DNA of 64,000 nt from positions 31,070,145 through 31,134,144 of the forward strand of contig OW028574.1 in assembly GCA_932294295.1 (NCBI GenBank), written 5' to 3'. The translations under genes were made by a program, and so were the position numbers. Below, piece by piece: positions 48,240 through 61,200 of the stretch (its first letter is position 1; every line of letters begins with the position of its first letter). Source of the stretch: Alitta virens (lineage: Eukaryota > Annelida > Polychaeta > Phyllodocida > Nereididae). The notes beneath the pieces are model-generated. The model was not told where the DNA came from, ran no database searches, and saw nothing but the letters and a program-made list of their open reading frames with translations.

Positions 48240-50440
48240 GTTTTTTATGACATTATTTATCTAGTTATCAGTTATTTTAGTTAGTGGTTAACACAAATAC
48301 TTGATATTTTAATGCCATTCATCAAAACAGAATTTATTTCACATTTTAATTGACGTTTTCCACAATATGTGATGTCACAATGCAAACGTCATGATACATT
48401 GTACCTAATACTGTGTCTTACTGTGTCTGGTTCACGGACCCTATCCTCACTATAGTGGGCTATTTACTATAATTTAGACTATATATATATATATAGATAT
48501 ATATACTCAATGCACGCTCAGTTAGGCACAGGTCCGTGGTCTGGTTGGTATTTGATGTAAACAAAAGTGATAGTTTTAGTTTTTTGACGTATAATAAGCA
48601 CAAAAAGGACCTCTTGCTAAAACCTGTACAATGCTCATGGATAGGGTAAACATTTCTATGCTATCGCATGGCTTTAAAAACCAAGTATTTAATGCTTTAC
48701 AATGACTCCCCATGACATCTCTTTGTGACGTCACCAATCTTATCAAATTGGTGCCTAATTCACAAATTGTTAATTTGTAGCAAAATAGCGAGACTAGCAA
48801 CATTGTAGCTAAAATTTATTCATGACCCCAGAATTAGGCTTTGCTAGTACACATATATATAATTATAGCCTATCTGAATGAAAACTCATTTGGGGCTCTT
48901 ATATAGTAGGCATACAGGTGTTATTATAGGAGTTAATATGTAGCTGTCAATGCCAGGAGTGAGCGAAGCTATATTATATGTATATTTATGTCAACTTAAA
49001 TTTACTGTGTCTCCAGATTTAGCACATTCAAGTATTTATATATATATACAAATGCTGCCTTCTTGTCTTATGATATTTTTTACCATTACACATGCCCACT
49101 TTTGCACAACAATTTAGTAGCTTTTAGTCTTAATTTACAATAAATAATTTAAGTATTAGTTTTTCATGCCATCATACCCAGTGTGTTTCCAATGTTTTAG
49201 TCTGGATTTTCTCTCAATGTAAGATTTATTTTTAGTAATAATGTCTGATAAAATCATTAGTTAACACACAAATTTAGTATGCCCTGAATATTTGTGGTGG
49301 GGAATTTTGCATCCAACAGAAATATTGGCCCATTAGTTATTTTCAACTATTTGATGAGTTTTAGCAAATTGCAAATTTGACACAGTGCAGCTTTAAATCT
49401 CAACTATTAATTAGACTTCATGTAGGTTTTTAAATTTTCAAAATCGGACAATAGATAACAATTTTAGAGGCAAAAGAAGTCAGATAATTGTAATGCGTTT
49501 CTCAGCCGCCAGGGGCGCTGCGATCGCTTACAACTGCCCCCTGGTGTGATAAAACGTCATCGTAACAATGTCGTTGGGGCGAGCGTGATCAATTCAAGAT
49601 GATTTGTTATTCATATCTGGTGAGTTCCCCTTCTAAATAAACGTTATTTCTAGTCACAGTTAGAATTTTTACAGTTAGAAAAACTAGTTTTCTCCAAGTT
49701 TCAAGCTGGATGTGTATTCGTTACGAAATTATGGACATCGCAACTTTTGAACCGACGACGTTGTTATGACATGATGACGTAGTCTAGCTCGTAGTGGACC
49801 ATTTGGCAAAAAAAAAAGATAATAAGTTGATCTTCCATAGGATTACATGTATTTTTGAAACAGCGATAATAAGTGAAATCAATTTTTAACCAGTTCCGGT
49901 TGGCTTGTCCACTGTGTAGCCTATCGTCTACTGGAAGTGAGCTGCGCTCGCCGCCTGTGGCGGCGGAGCTTCGCTCATATTACTTATATTAAGTTATAAT
50001 TATCAATTAATAATCTTAAATATGAAGCAGCTTATTTCAAAAGTGGCTGTGATTTATGCAAGGTTATGGAAAATATATTAACATGTTACCATGTACCAAC
50101 ATTTATAACTTACATAAGGATCCTTTTTATTATATTTTTATTTGGACAAAATAAGCAATATTAATTAATATAGTAGCTTTTTTTTTCTGGGGTAACTCAT
50201 CTTAAGAATAGTTTTTAGTTATGCCTTGGCCTAGACCTTCCTTGGCCTGTTAGAGGAGTACAAAACTTCAACATGCAATAACTTGGCTTCTATACATGAT
50301 AGAACAATGCGGTTTTTTTTCTAAATCGTTCACTTGAACCTATCTTATCATCTATGTCAATTTATATGAAGCAACACAATGAAAAAACAGTTATATATTT
50401 TAATTTATTGAAAAAAAAAACACTACTACTATATCTGTTG
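48240..50440. other. Intergenic; possible element with GAGCGAAGCT ends
   Basis: No coding region is seen. GTGAGCGAAGCTATATTA near 48960 and the reverse complement of GGAGCTTCGCTCATATTA near 49966-49983 share GAGCGAAGCT, with a CCGCC-TGT-GGCGG hairpin beside the latter. Two CTCF-like motifs are at 49506-49546. Confidence 0.4.
49506..49546. promoter_or_regulatory. Convergent pair of CTCF-like motifs
   Basis: CCGCCAGGGGCGCTG (49506-49520, plus) and the reverse complement of CTGCCCCCTGGTG (49534-49546, minus) are both close to the CTCF core and point towards each other, 13 bases apart, around a GCGATCGC palindrome. The region is a GC-rich island in AT-rich intergenic DNA. Confidence 0.4.
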
Positions 50441-50444
50441 TGAT

Positions 50445-50660
50445 AACTGACAGACCGACAGATTTGACTGAACCGACTGATTGAACTGATGAGCTGGACT
50501 GACTGAGTTCATCTGACTGATTTAATTTACTTGACTGACCTGACTTGACTGAATTAACTTGCTTGAACCTGACTTGGCTGAACTGACTAATTTGGCTGAA
50601 CTGACTGACTGCTGAACTGACTGACTACAGAACTAACTGACTACAGAACTGACTGACTAC
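50445..50660. repeat. Degenerate (GACTGA/ACTG)n simple repeat
   Basis: Over 215 bases the words CTGACTGA, GAACTGACTGA and CTTGACTGA recur with irregular spacing. There are no unique spacers. Confidence 0.85.
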
Positions 50661-51204
50661 TGTGGAAGTAGTTGCATGTATTCTTGATGTGCACTGTGTA
50701 ATAATACATGTAAACAAATTGAGGGGGGAGTTAGCATTGAAAGTTGGGAGAACAGAGGGACCTGCAATTTGTCCTTGCTTTGAAGACACTTTTCTATCAG
50801 AATCACCCTTTATGAACAAGGGGAGATGAAATAATGAAGAAAACACTACAAATGTGATAAATTGTGATGTGTTTATAAGGTATTAAAAATTTCATAACTG
50901 GTTAATGACCAAAGTCCCCACAATAACTGTATTGTGAAAAGTCAGTACTTAGCAGAATAGCTTAATTAATGGTTAGCAGTCTTGCATGATTTATAGGAAA
51001 TAAAGAGTGAATAATGCAAGAAATATGTGTATGTATACATGTACATCATGATAAGTATTGCACTGAAATGCATTCCAGTATTGTGCATTGAATGCATTAA
51101 TATATAAATGTAATGTGCATAACATTCATTTACATAACATAGTGGCCTTTGGCATCATGCTGAGGCATTAACATATTAAAGGACTCGAAATTGCTAGTTT
51201 GCTT

Positions 51205-52420
51205 TTATTGCTGAGGAAGAAGGAGAGGCTTTTGAGAGCATTGACTTGCCGACGATCTGAAATTCAATTTGTTGTCAATTTTGAAACCAAGCATCTTGAC
51301 TTCACTGGCCGGATGGACAATGACATCTCCAATTTTGAATCTTAGTATGATGGCTTGAAACTTGGCTGGGTTCGCCAACATAAAGTTGTCTTTAAGCCAT
51401 TGTAAAGCACTGAAAGATGCAGTCTCCAAGATATTTTTGACGACTAGGAGATCTTTATGATGACAAGAAAGGCTGTTGTCGTCTGCATAGTTATGAATGG
51501 CAAATACTGCTGATGTTGTAGAGAAGGTAATTGATGTAGATGTTGAACCGGAGAGTTCCTGCTGAGGAGCCCTATGGCACACCTCTATCAAGCTTGCTCT
51601 ATGTACTTTTCACATTGACTCGTTGCTTTTTAATTGTGAGGCAGGAACGGTCACAAGAATACTTCCTCCTGCGAGCAGACAACATTTTAGAGAGTATGTC
51701 GCTGAAGTGTGCCATCAGCTGATCGGATACGATGCCTTCGAACAGTTTGGACATGCTGGCCAAGACACTTATAGGCCGGTAGTTTTTCTTCTCTCTGTGG
51801 TCTGACTTCTTAAAACTGGAGAGGCTTCTGCAAATTTCAGGTCACTCGGGAACATAGTAGATCTGATGCTTTGAGGAGCTTGGCAGGAATTAGTTACCTC
51901 CGCAGGCTTTCTGTGTTTTTAATCTTTTCATGACTGCATCTGGGATGACTTCACTAAATAGGCTGCATGACACAATGTCTCTGATAACTGCAATGCTGGA
52001 ATGATTTCGATGCTGCTCAATATTTCTCCAATGGCCAGTTCATTTACAGGGAGAAGTTCAATGTCTCCTGTAACAACATTTAGAAAGTGTTCATTTGTAC
52101 TCAGTGTCTATGCTGAGGCAAGTAAAAAATCCCACCCTTGGGGTAAATGTGTAGCAATTGTAACATGGGTGGACTCCTCAGGACTCTCTCTCACCTCATC
52201 AATCAACCCTCGATAGCGGCAAGAACTTGCCTTATAACTGCACTTCTCATATCTATCTATCATTTAATTTCTCTGTGACTTCTTGAGGATTGACCAGCAC
52301 TTTATCATCCTCGACCAATGTGTCACTAATAAAGGGTTGAATGGTGTTCCACAATTGTTGAGGGTCTAGAACATCTTTCTTCAAAATATATTAATATGGA
52401 CTTTAGAAGAATATTGTGTG
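51205..52420 (-). mobile_element. Decayed LINE: reverse-transcriptase domain, interrupted by a SINE
   Basis: Reading the minus strand downward: QLWNTIQPFISDTLVED and NPQEVTEKLND (about 52380-52262), the SINE, then EHFLNVVTGDIELLPVNELA (about 52092-52030), KNYRPISVLASMSKLFE (about 51790-51730), GVP-x-GSSAGTLRFNIYIN (about 51570-51530) and the catalytic HNYADDNSLS (about 51495-51470), ending with VKMLGFKIDNKLNF. The order is that of CR1/Jockey-like ORF2. Frameshifts and stops separate the blocks, so it is inactive. Confidence 0.8.
52097..52259 (+). mobile_element. SINE inserted in the LINE
   Basis: The body TATGCTGAGGCAAGTA through GCACTTCTCATATCTATCTAT matches the SINE at 33560-33790 (opposite strand) but lacks the tRNA head. 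TCATTT flanks both sides (52091-52096 and 52260-52265), a possible target duplication. LINE coding sequence resumes on both sides. Confidence 0.75.
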
Positions 52421-54430
52421 CCCATAAAGCATCATCAGGGTCATCAAACAAATAGGAGTCATGAAAGATAATTCATTTTGATAGTCAGTGACATAGAACA
52501 TTTTATATGACCTGTATACAAACTTACTCTTATTGTTTCTCGATACATACAATCTAGTGGCAACAACAGTATTTAAAGTTACACAGGGAAATAATATTTT
52601 TGGAGTATAACCTCAATTATGGTGGGATTACTTTGATTCGCAAAACATGCTAGTTTCTTGACAACATTATGTAGATCATATATTGACCAAACACCAGTAA
52701 GAAAGTGAGAAGCATTTGTGAAATTGACATTAAGATCACCAACAATTTAGAAACAACAGTTTGAAGTCAAGCATTTGTCACACAATACTTGAATAACATT
52801 TTGTACGCATATAATGATTGTTGTTGAATCTTCAGTTCTATGATAATATGTTCAATAGCTGTTTTACATAGTGATAATGTAATTTCTTCCTGTGTGTGGA
52901 AGAGCTGACACATCCACCTCTGCTATTGCGATCTGACCTGTGTATGGTAAAGTCTTGAACTTGGAACTGGGAAGTCGGGAAAGAGTCGTTCATTTGTGTA
53001 TGTCCTGGATTTCAAAATATTTTGATCTAAACCCATTTATTACTGTGCATGCTGCTTTCGGTATTTTAAGCGTTCAGGAAATAGGATTTCAGAATTGCAG
53101 TAATTTATGGAGCTATCTTGTGATATGGTTTCGTTTACTCTTGCGTTTTCAAGAAGAGGTGAGGCCAGATTTGCAGGGAGCCAGTCTGAGGTCTGGTCAA
53201 GGACATCAGTCGGGGGAAAATGAGATGTTGAGGATGCCAAGGTTTGGCTCTCACCGAAGGTCAGGCTGAGCATAGGGGTGTGGTCATGTAGACATTCCTG
53301 GCTAATGACCTATCGTTGATATTCTGAGCAGAACTGTGTTTGTCTGTAGTTTGCAAAATTCAGATGTTTTTCAGTAGACTGGTTCTGATTTTGGATGGGG
53401 GCAGACTCCCTGGGTTTGCGCTCTTGCTGCGAAAATTTGGAGTTCCCTCTGGTTTTGCGCCTTGAGTTGTCCCAGAATTGTTCCTCAAACACATCACTTG
53501 ATCCTGACAGATTTTGTTGTTTGCGCCGTTTGGTGACATCTTCTGCATGGCTTTGCTTAATGTGTAAGTTCAGATTATTGGCCAATCTATTGGTTCCGCT
53601 TTGACAGATGCAACCAGTCCGATGGCATCAGATAACCATCATTGATCTCGTTTACACACAAATCTGAACGTGTTTTTTATGAAGGTGACTCCATCATTTG
53701 GATTGTCCTTCCTTGAGGGGATACTTGACACAATTTGCATTGAAGGCAAGATCACTACAGTCATTTGTGGCAGCACAAACATAGATGCTTCACAGTTAGG
53801 ATCTTCATTCATGTGTTTTACAATGTCACAAACTTTGGCACCTGAGAAGGACTTCACTGTAGTTTTGACAAGTTTTTCTTAGTCAATATCCAGTAAAAGT
53901 GAGGCACCAATAAGATGGGACTTTGTGTTGCGAAAGGATTGCCAATTTCTTTGTTGCATGAATCTCTCAGTGCAGCCGATGTTTTAGAAAAACTTGTTTT
54001 GATCTCATGGAAGCATTTATGGCAGCTTTGCGTCTTTTCCCAACCCAACACTCAAACTGCATTGAATCATATCCAACTGCTTTTCATTATATTTTTGCTT
54101 TTGTCTTCATATTTGCATTGATCAAGGCAATAATGTGGATCAATGTCTGTTGATGGATCAGAGTGAGAGGTGTTACCAGTTGGTTTGACCAATATTTGGT
54201 CATTGTCTATGTCAGGTGACACTGGCATGTTAAATCAATGTTGTTTGCAGTGGATCACACCTTTGAAGGCGTTATGGTGGCTACGAGTGCTGGAGGTAAA
54301 TGGTATAAGCAAAATGCACGAAATTTTATGGCAATGTAAGAAAGAAGAAACTATTTCAAAACCATTGCAACGGAAATGCTACTTTATCCAGGATGTTGAG
54401 GCAAATTGGAGAAAACCAAACTAAAAAAAA
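52421..54430 (-). mobile_element. Probable upstream part (endonuclease/ORF1 region) of the same LINE
   Basis: Short minus-strand frames such as 53585-53310 (Gln/Ser/Arg-rich, ANNLNLHIKQSHAEDVTKRR), 53857-53639 and 54051-53854 lie in the order expected for ORF1 of the LINE that follows. None carries a motif I can name, so the assignment rests mainly on position. Confidence 0.3.
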
Positions 54431-55201
54431 AGGGGGTTTTTTCCCCATTTTTTTTTATTCTGTAAGTGAAGGTGGGAGGGTGGCTTAAGAGTTCACATCA
54501 GTGCCATCACTGTGCAGTCTGTGGTCAAGTTCTGATAGAGTGAGCAGTGGTTGCAGGCCTCTAAATCGAATCTGTCTAAATGCCTTTGCGAAGTTTTGAA
54601 CCTCCTACCACGAGTACGATTACGTTATCACCTTGGCTACTATATATAGCCATTAGCATCCATGTATGGAGTATTTGAAATAAAAATATCTGTCAAAGAC
54701 AGCACTGAGAACTGTCTTATTTATTATGACAACATGCTTCAACAACATTCAACATCCAGATCATGATAAAATGTAACAAGTAATAAAATGTGTAAAAATT
54801 ATACAAATACAGCACAATTGAGAAAAAAAGGTCTGGATTAAACTAGTAATAAAACCAATATCAAACTAAAACCTACTTCAACCAATAGCCACAGTCCGGT
54901 TAGAGTGTTGGTTTTTCAGGGGTAGGGATCTCTACTATACGACAATAACCCAGTATTTATCTAACATTAATTATACTGGTATGAATGTAGGTCAGACATA
55001 TCACATAGATCTACACACACAGAATGTATTAAGAAACACAATTTATGACGGTGTGACTATTACAAAAGAAGTGATAGGAGTAAGGTTATCTATTCCTACA
55101 TATGAATATTGACTTGATTTTTCAAACATAATTTCTGCAGGACAGAAGAGTGAGAATGAAAGACATTGTTTGGCACAGATGAACATTGGGTCACATTCTG
55201 G
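54431..55201. other. Probable 3' UTR of the MINPP1-like gene and short intergenic
   Basis: No exon is seen. On the minus strand AATAAA at 54725-54720 lies about 480 bases after the MINPP1-like stop and is the best candidate poly(A) signal. Confidence 0.45.
54720..54725 (-). terminator. Candidate poly(A) signal of the MINPP1-like gene
   Basis: TTTATT on the plus strand reads AATAAA on the gene's strand, about 480 bases downstream of its stop codon. Confidence 0.4.
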
Positions 55202-58200
55202 TCAGGCATGATGGAATTGGTTTTCATTGAGCAGAACTTTATTGTTTCTTGTCAAATCGTGATCACAAATCTTCTGGAAATCGCAATGGTCCAAAATCGG
55301 CTGCCAAGCTTCCTCCAAATCCCGCAAGGTGCACAAACCACCTTGGCATACTGGTGGCGACATCTGCCGTTCATTGATTAATATTTGCACCCTGTATTGA
55401 CCATCTTGGCAGTGGTATAAAACAAAAGCAATGTTACTAGAAAAAGGATTGATTTTAGCAAGCCTCCATTGGCGTTTCTCGTGCAGATGGGAATTGTCCG
55501 CAAAAAGTGCGATGGAATCGTTGAAATAACCAAGACGGACCAGAAATGGAAGAATGGAACGAGAATGGCCAAATCGAAGAACGACTCGGTCTTTTTTCTG
55601 CTGCCCTGACATTATTGTTCTGAAAACATAATCGCACATCTTAATTTTAGATTCATCGAGAGGATAATATTGATAAACGAAATAATCTCTTATATTTATA
55701 GGTAGGCCTAAGTTTAGTTCTTGGCAAAATAGGACTAATTATACTGAGGTAATGGACAACTTTCAAGTATTATACTCAGACTGTCTTTTAATTCCAGGAA
55801 TAGTAACAAATAAAAATAAAAAGTTCTTCGACGCAAAGTACTGCACTAGGCATAGTAGTCAAAGTTTACAGAAGTTATATGAGTTTTCGTCAGTTGTAGA
55901 GACAATGTATAGTTTGTTCAATTCACCTGAAGTTTTTCCAAACATCTTGAAGCAGGGAACAGCTTGGCTCATAGTTGACTGCCTTCCCATGGCCATATCT
56001 CCAGTAATAGCGCATGTCCTGCCTATACTCAAGGGCTTTGAGCATGCGCAAGGGAAGTACGTCACACCACGTGCTGTCATTAAAGATGGCGTAACCATAG
56101 CGACAAGCTTCGTAAAGTCCCCTCATTACAGCTGAAATCAAAGAAATTAAAGTTAAATTAGATGCTTAACTGATGTTCAGGTGAATAAAGGGGAAGAGTT
56201 TAATCTGCAGATATTCATTGTGACAAATTTACTTACAGAATAGGGGAGGCCTGTCTTATTTGGAACCTTTCATCTAAACAAAAGGTTGTCTCTTGTCCTC
56301 TAATCAAGAAGTGTCACCAACCATTACTTTCTAGTTGTCTGTTTACCAATAATTCTTTAATTGAGAGGAAGTAGGCATAACTTCCGTCTGTTTTCAAACA
56401 AACAAGCCACAGCTAGAACATTTAGAGTTTCAGAACTCGTGTGACAATTAAAAGAACCATCTTTTTATTTTCTTAATTCTGAAGGCTTAAGTGCACACAA
56501 GCTGTTTTGAGGTTGTTTGAAAGACCTTCCTACATAAAATCATTGACGCCTTTTGTCAAGAAACAACTACAGCATACGCACTGAGATTGAGGAAGCCTTG
56601 AGGTAAACCAAGCTGCCTTGTGACGTCATCAGCTGCTTGTTGCAACACCTTTCCATTGTCGAATTTTTCTGTCTCTTCTCGTTCTGTTTCGTGCTAAGTA
56701 AAAAAACCCAGAAAGATGTCAGAAAGACAATGCCATATTTTGGGGAATTTTAAAGATGACTAGGCATATAGCTGGATTTTAGGTGCTGATATTTAAGAAA
56801 ACATAATGATAAGGGTTTTAAAATGGTGTGCTTTAACAAGCTACCCAATATAAGATTATTTATATATACCACTCAATGATAAAAATGTATTGTGCCACAA
56901 TATTTCGTTGTTTCTGTAAATGTACGCATTTTATCAACTGATATTTATGGTGTATACATACAGGATAGAAGCGTTGTCTAATGTACTTGTAGCAAATATC
57001 ACAGTAAAGGAGAAGCTGGTCTTCTGACTTGGGCCTGGACCCTGCTAGGTCGTGGAAGTTAGTCCACTGGCAGTGGGATAAATCTGTCAACAAAAAATAA
57101 ATTACATCAACAAGATGTACTTGTAGTTTCTGCTAACATGCCAGGCCTGCCAAATGCGATTTCCAGAGCACTCCAGAATTCACCAATTGCTAAAAGTTTG
57201 GTCTAGCTCCAAGGCATGTGATTCTATTTTCATAATGTAATACAATATACAGTTGCAAACATAAAACAGTAAACCTGCACTGATGTGTGTAAAAGGTCTC
57301 ATAAAAAGGGGCTATGGATGGAGAACATGGATCAGGCACAAGGTTTTGTACATGCTTCACTCCCCCTCAAAGTACACTACCCCCCATGCTAAACTTTGCC
57401 AATATTGTTGGCAGTTGTAGGGCAAAGAAATAAATAAAAAAAATAAAAAATGAGACAAGGATAATATACAGTGCTTAAACCCAGGGGATTTAACAGCAAA
57501 TCTGAATTTTTAATTATATAATCATAAAGAAGAAGAAAAAAAAAGCACTCTTCCAGAACCTAATATGTGGATTACCAACCCACCAATGATCGATTATCTT
57601 CGAACTAGCTATTGGCATAATTTGAATCATGCCAATAACTCAGCAGATTTTATTATATAGGTCGTGATATAATGTACAGATATGATTAAAATGAAAGGCA
57701 ACTTCAGCCAAATGTCAGGGATAATGACATCCAACCCAAAAAGCTTATTCCAAAATTGTAATAGCTTATCCAAAATAGATGTAAAAAAAGAGTTACACAA
57801 AAATATCCAATTAATAAAAGAAACGAAAGCATACTTACTTCGATGCATGAGACCATGAAGGAAGTAGGCTGCACTGAGGAAGGATCTGTCATTGTCTGTG
57901 TATCGAATATTTAATTTTGGAATTTCTTCTTTCGCTAAAGTCATCAGCCGAGGGAACCTGCTCCTCATTCGGTCAGCTGCAACAAGATAAGAATTGTAGA
58001 ACAAGGGTAACAACAATAAAATGTATTTGACGAATCAGCTATTTATACTGACTGTTATGATGGACCTGAAGGGAAAAATGTATAAAGGGGGGTTCTCACA
58101 TAGCCGGTTTTCCCGGTAAAGCCGTATTGCTCGCGTAGAATTATGTAATACCCCATTTTGACTACTTCACCACAGTTGTTGGAAGCAAAAAGGGGAGGTG

Positions 58201-61200
58201 CTCACGGCTACGGGTGAGTTGGCGGCAGCGAGGTGTGAATCACAGACACCCGGCGGATCACACGTAGGATACGTACCAGACCCAACGGATGATGACCGGT
58301 CTGATGCCGGGTGAGCCATGGGTAAATCACGTTTACGACAGGAGACTCCACGGCATCTATGTACAACGTGCAGGCTTGTACATGTGAGGGGCTTATCAAG
58401 CACGAGTCAATCACGACTGTGAGGGTTACAAGGAACGACCCGGCGAGTTAACTATGTGAACTACGTGTATTACGTTTGAAGGCTGGCTGTCACGGAAGAG
58501 GGGGCAGATGTGAATATATAAAGTGGCTGCTTGTCTGTAGCCTTCATTCTGCTCCTCTTTACCACAGAGGAAGGACCATGGCACATGCAGTAGACCAACC
58601 AACAGCCATTGTAAAATTGGCTCAGGCCAGCTTGGAATTAAATCTGCAAATAGCAACTCTTGCATAGGCTATTATGCACGATGAAGAACAGTCCAGAAGA
58701 GCTGCAGAAAGAAGACAAGCAGTCATCAAGAGAAGGAGAAGGAAGAGATATTGGGTGAGGCCATGGCTCTTGCGAAGACCTCAGATTGGCCAATACGAAC
58801 ACTAGATGAATGAACTATTGATGGAGGATGGAACCCACTACAAGAACTTTGTGAGAATGCAGCCAGACATGTTCTCAGAGCTGCTTGCCAAAGTTGGGCC
58901 TAGGATTACCAAGCAAGACACCTTCTGGAGGAAAGCTTTGGAGCCAGGACTCAGGATTGCCATCACCCTGACGTATTTGGCAACTGGCAACAGCTACAAG
59001 TCATTGATGTATGGCTTCAGAGTGGCCCACAACACAATCAGCAACATCATTCCTGAAGTCTGTGAAGCCATCATAGCTGAGTATGCAGAAGATGTCATCT
59101 CCTGTCCAACAACACCAGAAGAGTGGAGAGAAGTTGCACAGCTGTTTGAGACAAGATGGAAGCATGTGACCATCAGGTGTCCTCCCAAAGGTGGTTCACT
59201 CTACTATAACTACAAGGGCTTCCATTCCATTGTACTTATGGCTCTTGTGGATGCAGACTACAAGTTCATCTATGTGGATTGTGGAGCAAATGGTTCTTGA
59301 TCTGATGGAGGAGTTTTTGCTGCTACAGCCCTGAGGGAAGCTCTAGAAGATGGGACCATTGGATTACCTCCACCTGTACCATACTTCATCGTTGTTGGGG
59401 ATGATGCCTTCCCTTTGAGAACCTGGCTGCTGAAACCACTGCCTCTGCACAACATGACCAGACAGCAGAGGATCTACAATTACAGACTCTCCAGAGTCAG
59501 AAGAATTGTGGAGAATGCCTTTGGTATCCTGGCATCAAGGTTTAGGTGTCTGCTAACCACTATGCCCCAGAAAACCAAGACTGGAATCTATAGAACAGCA
59601 GAGAAGCCACCCAATGAAGATGAAGGCCCAGGTCCAGAAGACTGAAAGGTCTGGGTAGGCTGGAATGTGGCAACTGAAGAAGCTCCTGTAGGCTGTAAAG
59701 AAGCTGAAGCAGACGGCTGTGTAGACATCGTCTACAAGGTAGTCCATTGTTTTTCAGGAGTAGCCTGCTGGAACTGGGTGAACGTCGGCTGAAACATCTT
59801 GGCCTGCTGCTGCTGCTGATGGAGCTGCTGGTCTTCACAATCTTCTTCTTTAGGTTGACAGCTTCAAGGAACCCAAAGTTGGCGATAATCCACTTCTTCT
59901 CTGTCGGATTTCTCTTGGCTGTACCGGAAGGGCCCTGCTTGATGAGCTTCCAGCACTGGTTCCGATAGACTCCAGCCAGGTCTTCAACTGTAGCCCAGTA
60001 CAGGGGACACTGAGGGTCGGTGCCTTGTCCTCGATGAGCCTCATCTTCCTCTGATGATCCTTGTAGTCACGTCTGGTCCTGGCAGGAGACCTTGCAAGAG
60101 ATGTGGCAGGAGTGTGATAAGTAAAACTGGCAGGACTAGCAGGAGCTGCAGGAACATTGGATTCTTCAGACTCAAACAATTCTTCCCCAGAGACAAGTGA
60201 AGAAGGCTCTTCTGTGACTTTTTCTTTCCAAGATTGTGTCTCTTCTTGGGTCCCATGGTGAAAAGGTAAAGTTGAAACAGCAAACAGGAACAACAACAGC
60301 AGAGAAGAATACGGCGAGGTCAATCAGTTTCTGTCAAAGGCAGAGGTGTAAATGAAGTTTGCAACACTGCGATTGATATATACTGCTGGCTGAGGTCACG
60401 TGACGAGCCAAGCGGCCCTGCAACAGTCCTTCACCCGTCATTCACCTATCGTTCACCTAGCAGCCGGTGACTTACTTGTGGCACACATGAGTTACACGTA
60501 GCATACGAAAGGTATTGATTTTTCTATACGTAGAAACCGATGACTTATCCGTGGTACACGTGAGTGCACACGTAGAAGCCGATGGTTTAATCATCACACA
60601 CGTACCTTTGCCCCCGGGTTCTTGACACCCACGTATGTGACAGTTAACCCGCCGGCTTCTACGAGTATCTCACGTGTGAATTGGCGTATACCACGAGTGC
60701 CTCAACAGCAAAGACAGCTTCACTACGGTTGCTATAAACAATCACCTACGAGTTTTCTACGGAAGTTTTGAACATGAGCAAAACATCCGTCGATTTTGGC
60801 AGTTGTTCTGGGTTCAGGGATGACTGCGAGGAATCAAGTAAGTGTGTTCACCGTCTTCTACGACAACCTCCCGATAACCACAGTGCAGTACAGATGGCCA
60901 AAATTGCACAATATTACATCATTCTACAAGAAAACCGGGAAAACCGGCTATGTGAGAACCCCCCTTAAGCCATGTGAGCTCATCTCAATTTTGAGGAAAA
61001 CAAAAAGGATTAGATATCTGTCGGAGTAAATTAAACTATGTCAAATGTGCTTAGTCCAATTTTCGCACATCTCCAAAATTAGCTGAACATTTACTTATTT
61101 CAATCATTTATTTATCTTTGCAAAGGTCAAAACTTTGCCTATCAAATTAAATCTGTTGGTCCATTTGAATATTTGATTTTTAGGCTTTATTCACTGGCCT

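Larger units (their letters stand above)
58086..60965 (+). mobile_element. Full-length, inactive PIF/Harbinger transposon
   Basis: Thirty-two-base terminal inverted repeats (58086-58117 and 60934-60965, starting AGGGGGGTTCTCACATAGCC) are identical as far as I can read. Each is flanked by TAA (58083-58085 and 60966-60968), the 3-bp target duplication typical of PIF/Harbinger. The 2880-bp element carries the family's two genes in convergent orientation: a HARBI1-type transposase (+) and a Myb/SANT-like protein (-). Both are broken. Subterminal regions are rich in CACGTA/TACGTG words. Near-perfect TIRs beside several nonsense mutations suggest a moderately young insertion. Confidence 0.93.

Noticed and set aside
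53395..54424. Plus-strand open frames of 60-84 residues
   Set aside because: They are antisense to the probable LINE ORF1/endonuclease region and carry no recognisable motif.
58994..60283. Several antisense frames over the Harbinger genes
   Set aside because: They are shadows of the HARBI1-type and Myb/SANT-like reading frames.
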